Made by a program: the position numbers and the translations under genes | The notes under the pieces: model-generated | Database searches by the model: none | Seen by the model: the letters and a program-made list of their open reading frames with translations, nothing else | Told to the model about the DNA's origin: nothing | Part shown: in pieces, positions 60,473 through 64,000 of the stretch | How positions within the stretch are numbered: the stretch's first letter is position 1 | How the letters are laid out: each line of letters begins with the position of its first letter | Assembly: GCF_003946605.1 (NCBI RefSeq) | Contig: NZ_RHOQ01000001.1 | Span: 558,001 to 622,000, forward strand | Length of the DNA stretch: 64,000 bases | Direction of reading: 5' to 3' | Origin: Companilactobacillus baiquanensis | Lineage (GTDB): Bacteria > Bacillota > Bacilli > Lactobacillales > Lactobacillaceae

Positions 60473-61426
60473 TTATTCGTTTAATAATTGATTGGCCGTA
60501 TTTTCATCAATTATTAGCACATTGGCATATTTACCTATTAATGCGGCTTTAATAGCTGCTATTTTCTTTTCTCCACCAGCAACCAAAATTGAATATTCTT
60601 TATCTTTCAATTCATTTATATTAATTCCGACCGTTCGAGAATTAAGCGCTTCATCTGCTATTTGTCCCTTTGAATCAATAAAGCGTGAACTAATATCGCC
60701 AACCGCAGATCCTTTTAAAGTAGAAATTTCTTTATCATTTAAATATCCTAAGTTGAACAACATTGCATCATCTCTGACTGTACCAACAGTAAATACTGCT
60801 ATATTAGCTTTCTTTCCTTGTTCAATAATATAGTTAATATGACGATCTTGCATAACTAATTTACAAGTTTCTGAATTATCAAAAATAACTGGCAAAGGTA
60901 GGCTATCGGAAGTTGCATGAAAGGCATTTGTAAAACCTTTCATAACTTCATGTGCATAATTATCAGTAGTAGTGTCTGTCTCACTACCCTTCAATTGAAC
61001 AATTCTAATACCTTGATGAATATTATCTTCAGGTACTAAATTGTCAGATATTTCCTTCAAAGTAAAACCCCAAGTTACGCCGATAATATCATTATCCTTA
61101 ACGATATCTTCTAAATATTCAGCGCCCGCTTTCCCAAGGCTTTTAATAATTGATTGATAATTGTTTGATGGAGCATAGGCAATAATAACTTTATCCAATC
61201 CAAATTTCTTAGCCAAATCCGTTGATAGATTGGACGCTTCATCAAATGGATCTTTAATATTTATTTCTACATATCCATTATCCTTGGCATACTGTAGTAA
61301 TCGAGAAATTGTAGGTCTAGAAAGACCCATTTCTTTTGCAATTTTACTTTGATCAAGATTATTCTCATAATAATATCTTGCAACTTTCAAAGATTGACGA
61401 ATCCTTTTTGACTTTACTCTTTCCAT
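60473..61426 (-). CDS. SorC/DeoR-type sugar-binding transcriptional regulator
   Basis: A 317-aa regulator of the SorC family, like Bacillus DeoR. The N-terminal HTH reads ARYYYENNLDQSKIAKEMGL then SRPTISRLLQYAKDNGYVEI. The C-terminal phosphosugar-binding domain contains GVTWGFTLKEISDNLV, VFTVGTVRDDAMLFNLGYL and ILVAGGEKKIAAIKAALIG. It is the last gene of the sugar operon, with a terminator in front of it, so it may also have its own promoter. A likely effector is deoxyribose 5-phosphate or a related sugar phosphate. Confidence 0.9.
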   Translation of the reverse strand: MERVKSKRIRQSLKVARYYYENNLDQSKIAKEMGLSRPTISRLLQYAKDNGYVEINIKDPFDEASNLSTDLAKKFGLDKVIIAYAPSNNYQSIIKSLGKAGAEYLEDIVKDNDIIGVTWGFTLKEISDNLVPEDNIHQGIRIVQLKGSETDTTTDNYAHEVMKGFTNAFHATSDSLPLPVIFDNSETCKLVMQDRHINYIIEQGKKANIAVFTVGTVRDDAMLFNLGYLNDKEISTLKGSAVGDISSRFIDSKGQIADEALNSRTVGININELKDKEYSILVAGGEKKIAAIKAALIGKYANVLIIDENTANQLLNE

Positions 61427-61471
61427 AAAAAACCTCTCTTAAATCTATTATATTAACTTTAGCATAACTAA

Positions 61472-61506
61472 TAAAAAACGACATGTCGCATCAACATGTC
61501 GTTTCA
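61472..61506 (-). terminator. Intrinsic terminator between kinase and regulator genes
   Basis: AAACGACATGT (61477-61487) pairs with ACATGTCGTTT (61494-61504); on the minus strand it is followed by TTTT just after the kinase stop. Confidence 0.8.
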
Positions 61507-61507
61507 A

Positions 61508-62428
61508 TTAAACAATCTTATTTAAAGTTTGTTCCAATTCCTTGGCGGTTGGATAAGATTTTTGAGTTCCTTTTCTTGTAACTGTCACAGCTGCATACTG
61601 ATTTGCATGTCTCAATGCTTCTGCAACATCTTCGCCTTCAGTATAGTAATGAGAAAAAGAACCAATGAAAGAATCTCCAGCGCCTGTTGTATCAACAGCT
61701 TCAACATGTTTACCTGGAATCACTTCCTCATGATCTTTATCAACCCATAATGCACCCTTTGAACCAATGGTAACAATTATATTTCCAACGCCTCGATCAA
61801 TCAGAACATGTGCTGCTTGTTTAATCTCTTCTAGATTACTTGTTGGCATACCGGTTAAAGTTGACAACTCTGTTTCATTTGGTGCAAAAAAATCTACTTT
61901 AGAAACATGTTCTATATCTAAATCATCGTTAGCTGGGGCGGGATTCAATAATACTGGAACATTGTGCTTAACGGCCAAATCAATCGCATGGTAGTTGGTT
62001 TCTAGTGGTATTTCTTGTTGTAATACAATCAGTTTAGAATTTTTAATCTGTTCTTCAAAATCATCAAGTATTTGAGGTGTTAGTTCGTTATTAGCACCTT
62101 TAACAACAATTATTCGATTATCTGATGAAGGATCTACAAAAATAGGAGCAACTCCGCTGTTTTGATTACCAACTCCAATACAACGTGTATCTATACCTAC
62201 ATTTTGGAAATTTTCCAATTGTTCTTTTCCAAAATTGTCGTGACCAACCATTGTAATTAATGTTACCTTTGAGCCTAGTTTTGAGGCTGCCACTGCCTGA
62301 TTAGCTCCTTTTCCTCCATATCCCAATTCAAACTCTGGGGCAGAAACTGTCTCACCTTCTACCGGCATTCTTTCCAAATATGTCATCATATCAATCATAT
62401 TGGAACCGATAACTGTAATGTCGCTCAT
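61508..62428 (-). CDS. Ribokinase family sugar kinase (ribokinase or deoxyribokinase)
   Basis: A PfkB-type kinase, 306 aa, phosphorylating ribose or deoxyribose at O5. The first signature is FELGYGGKGANQAVAASKLG near residue 35. The catalytic Asp and anion hole are in VDTTGAGDSFIGSFSHYYTE near residue 250. The N-terminus ITVIGSNMIDMMTYLERMPV is typical. Beside a FucP-like permease and a DUF4432 protein, as in the Salmonella deoKPX locus, deoxyribose is a plausible substrate; sequence alone cannot separate the two. It starts at ATG 62428 after AGGGGGG. Confidence 0.9.
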   Translation of the reverse strand: MSDITVIGSNMIDMMTYLERMPVEGETVSAPEFELGYGGKGANQAVAASKLGSKVTLITMVGHDNFGKEQLENFQNVGIDTRCIGVGNQNSGVAPIFVDPSSDNRIIVVKGANNELTPQILDDFEEQIKNSKLIVLQQEIPLETNYHAIDLAVKHNVPVLLNPAPANDDLDIEHVSKVDFFAPNETELSTLTGMPTSNLEEIKQAAHVLIDRGVGNIIVTIGSKGALWVDKDHEEVIPGKHVEAVDTTGAGDSFIGSFSHYYTEGEDVAEALRHANQYAAVTVTRKGTQKSYPTAKELEQTLNKIV

Positions 62429-62439
62429 TATGATCCCCC

Positions 62440-63459
62440 CTAATTCTCTAATCCAGTAGTTACACTGAATTCACGTTTTTCTAATGGATCTAGGAAAATC
62501 AAAGTTCCGGCTTTCTCTGCAGCATGATAACCTTCAGGTCTACTAGTACCAGGAAGAGCGAATGCAGCAACTTGTTGATCCGCATTATAGAGAATCCAAC
62601 GAGTTACGATTGGAAATTCCGCTGTATTTATTTTTGTCATAAAGTTTTTACCATTTTCTAACTTCATTCTAAATTCAGCTGTATCACTATATTTGGACAA
62701 ATCATCTGTAAAGAAAACAATTTCTGGATCGTATCTTGTTGCATCATCCAATTTATTAATAATTTTTCCTGAAGCTTTTAATTCTTCATTATATTTCAGC
62801 CATTCTTCTGTTGGATGTACATGATCTGGAATACTCTCACGTAACTTAAAAGCATTGTCAGGTATACTTTGACCAATTTCAGCATTAGCACCATATGCAT
62901 AATTCATATGGCACATATATTGAAGAGGCATTTTCTGATATTTAGATAAATTAGTAACACTCATCTTAATATCAAATAATCCACTATTTTTATTTAACAC
63001 AACACTGGGTTTAGCTAAATAATGATGGCCAAATCCTTTAACATATTCAAAAATACTACCTACTTTGATACGATCTTCATCAAATTCAATATATGCATCA
63101 CTCATTTTGGATGTTGGAAATTCACCATGTAGTTGATAGTTATCTTCTGGTCCAGGTGTACCATTAGCCAATAGACCTGATGAAAATTGGAAACATCCAT
63201 ATGTATCAGCAATTCCTTCACCTGGCATAGGTTGAGAAAACATATCTTTCATCTTGAGAGATTCTCCATCAAAAATGGCATCCCAAATTATCATTCCCAT
63301 ATAAGGCAAAAGTATCAAATACCCTCTAGAATTACTTATTTTTAAGCCTTCAACACCTGATGGATATACAAATGATTCAGCACTAAAATTGTCGTTTTCT
63401 AAAATTTTAAAGGGAGTGTCATTGAACAGTTTATGTGTTAAATGAATCGTATTTGTCAT
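62440..63459 (-). CDS. DUF4432 aldose-1-epimerase-like protein
   Basis: A 339-aa protein of the galactose-mutarotase-like fold (DUF4432). Family features are SGVEGLKISNSRGYLILLPY, FSSGLLANGTPGPEDNYQLH with the conserved His, MSVTNLSKYQKMPLQYMCHM with NYAYGAN, and the end AFALPGTSRPEGYHAAEKAG. A mutarotase-like action on the sugar imported by the adjacent permease is likely. It has AAAGGAGAT upstream of ATG 63459, and the kinase follows 11 bp later. Confidence 0.88.
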   Translation of the reverse strand: MTNTIHLTHKLFNDTPFKILENDNFSAESFVYPSGVEGLKISNSRGYLILLPYMGMIIWDAIFDGESLKMKDMFSQPMPGEGIADTYGCFQFSSGLLANGTPGPEDNYQLHGEFPTSKMSDAYIEFDEDRIKVGSIFEYVKGFGHHYLAKPSVVLNKNSGLFDIKMSVTNLSKYQKMPLQYMCHMNYAYGANAEIGQSIPDNAFKLRESIPDHVHPTEEWLKYNEELKASGKIINKLDDATRYDPEIVFFTDDLSKYSDTAEFRMKLENGKNFMTKINTAEFPIVTRWILYNADQQVAAFALPGTSRPEGYHAAEKAGTLIFLDPLEKREFSVTTGLEN

Positions 63460-63478
63460 TTTTAGGATCTCCTTTGGA

Positions 63479-64000
63479 TTACAAATTATTATGCTTTATT
63501 TGATCTACTGAATAGAAAAATACAACTACAAAACTTATTAAAGAAATAACAAATGAATAAGACATTGAATTCATCAAATCAGCTGCCAAACCTTGTACTA
63601 AAGGTAAAAATGCCCCACCGATAATTGACATAACAATAATTGCTCCAGCTGTCTCTGTATGTCTTTTATCTTGAACAGTATCAAGAGTTTTTGAATAAAT
63701 GGTTGCCCAACATGGTCCAAATAATCCACTAACCAAAACTGCTGCATATACAGCTGACATATTATGAACAAAAATGATATAGATTAATGATAATGATCCT
63801 GCAACACTGAACCATTTAAGAACTCTAGATGGCGAATATTTATCCATAAGCACATTGGCAATCATTTTACCAACAAAGAATGCTATATAGCTGTATACCA
63901 TAAACGTTGAGGCGTCTCGCTCATTAATATTAGAATTCAAACTCATTGCTAAACGGATAGTAAATGACCAAACCGCTGTCTGCATTCCGATATACATAAA
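63479..64000 (-). CDS. FucP-like sugar:proton symporter (MFS), 5' end outside window
   Basis: The C-terminal 174 codons of an MFS transporter. The frame is open to the right edge (the ATG at 63997 is internal). Helices are visible from residue 1 (YIGMQTAVWSFTIRLAMSLN), with FFVGKMIANVLMDKYSPSRV as the motif A-like loop and PCWATIYSKTLDTVQDKRHT as in the FucP/GlcP/DeoP group. It lies 20 bp upstream of the DUF4432 gene and is the likely transporter of the operon. Confidence 0.88.
   Translation of the reverse strand, partial: FMYIGMQTAVWSFTIRLAMSLNSNINERDASTFMVYSYIAFFVGKMIANVLMDKYSPSRVLKWFSVAGSLSLIYIIFVHNMSAVYAAVLVSGLFGPCWATIYSKTLDTVQDKRHTETAGAIIVMSIIGGAFLPLVQGLAADLMNSMSYSFVISLISFVVVFFYSVDQIKHNNL

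Overview
The window is AT-rich, mostly minus-strand chromosomal DNA from a low-GC Gram-positive bacterium, almost certainly a member of the Lactobacillaceae. The evidence is the tdk-prfA-prmC-sua5 housekeeping block, a C69 dipeptidase, an LmrCD-type exporter, surface proteins with a KxYKxGKxW-like signal peptide and SLAP repeats, strong GGAGG ribosome sites and frequent TTG/GTG starts. The Companilactobacillus (old L. alimentarius/farciminis) group would fit, but that is an impression and not a measurement.

Layout. 1-5 kb: sua5 (cut by the left edge), prmC, prfA and tdk in one minus-strand operon, then divergent murT without its usual gatD partner. 5-9 kb: a beta-lactamase-fold hydrolase and a large BspA/SLAP surface protein. 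9.3-12.9 kb: a heterodimeric multidrug ABC exporter with one degenerate ATP site. 13-16.6 kb: a CPBP protease-like membrane protein, a VOC protein, two secreted or anchored DUF5067-like proteins, a phage-integrase relic and tRNA-Glu(CTC). 16.7-18.2 kb: a MetE-like methyltransferase split by one in-frame TGA, next to a stand-alone YedF/DsrE-like protein. 18.5-24.5 kb: a 42-aa small gene, aldo-keto reductase, serine hydrolase, lemA-htpX, an EndA-like nuclease and glyA. 24.6-33.6 kb: metabolic and redox genes with LysR and PucR regulators, a YjeM-like permease, a dipeptidase and a YbjQ protein.

33.7-38.8 kb is an accessory patch beside tRNA-Gln(CTG): a zinc-ribbon protein ending in two Ltp (superinfection-exclusion-type) repeats, a second zinc-ribbon membrane protein, decayed phage head genes (scaffold; minor capsid fused to a nuclease-like toxin domain, broken by an amber codon) with a candidate immunity gene, and a DNPH1-like N-hydrolase. 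39-46.8 kb: oxidoreductases, an MFS exporter, an acetyltransferase, and polyphosphate kinase translationally coupled to a DUF2252 protein. 46.9-49.1 kb: another large exported protein.

49.4-55.2 kb is a compact four-carbon acid-sugar module (KdgT-type permease, DUF1537 kinase, PdxA2-type dehydrogenase) facing a divergent PrpR-like regulator with a degenerate AAA+ core and a HAD phosphatase, with a near-consensus cre site between them. 55.3-60.4 kb: an M50-like protease, TauE-like transporter, acetyltransferase, small membrane proteins, three candidate bacteriocin-immunity genes without a bacteriocin, and a C26 amidotransferase. 60.5-64 kb: a sugar-catabolic operon (FucP-like permease, DUF4432 epimerase-like protein, ribokinase-family kinase) followed by a SorC/DeoR-type regulator, resembling a deoxyribose locus; the permease is cut by the right edge.

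No complete phage, insertion sequence, CRISPR array, rRNA or replication origin is visible. The most unusual items are the in-frame TGA at a probable Cys codon beside a YedF-like gene, the Ltp/phage-relic patch, a structured intergenic repeat with compensatory changes between two copies, and a 5' leader shared by two unrelated envelope-protein genes 20 kb apart.
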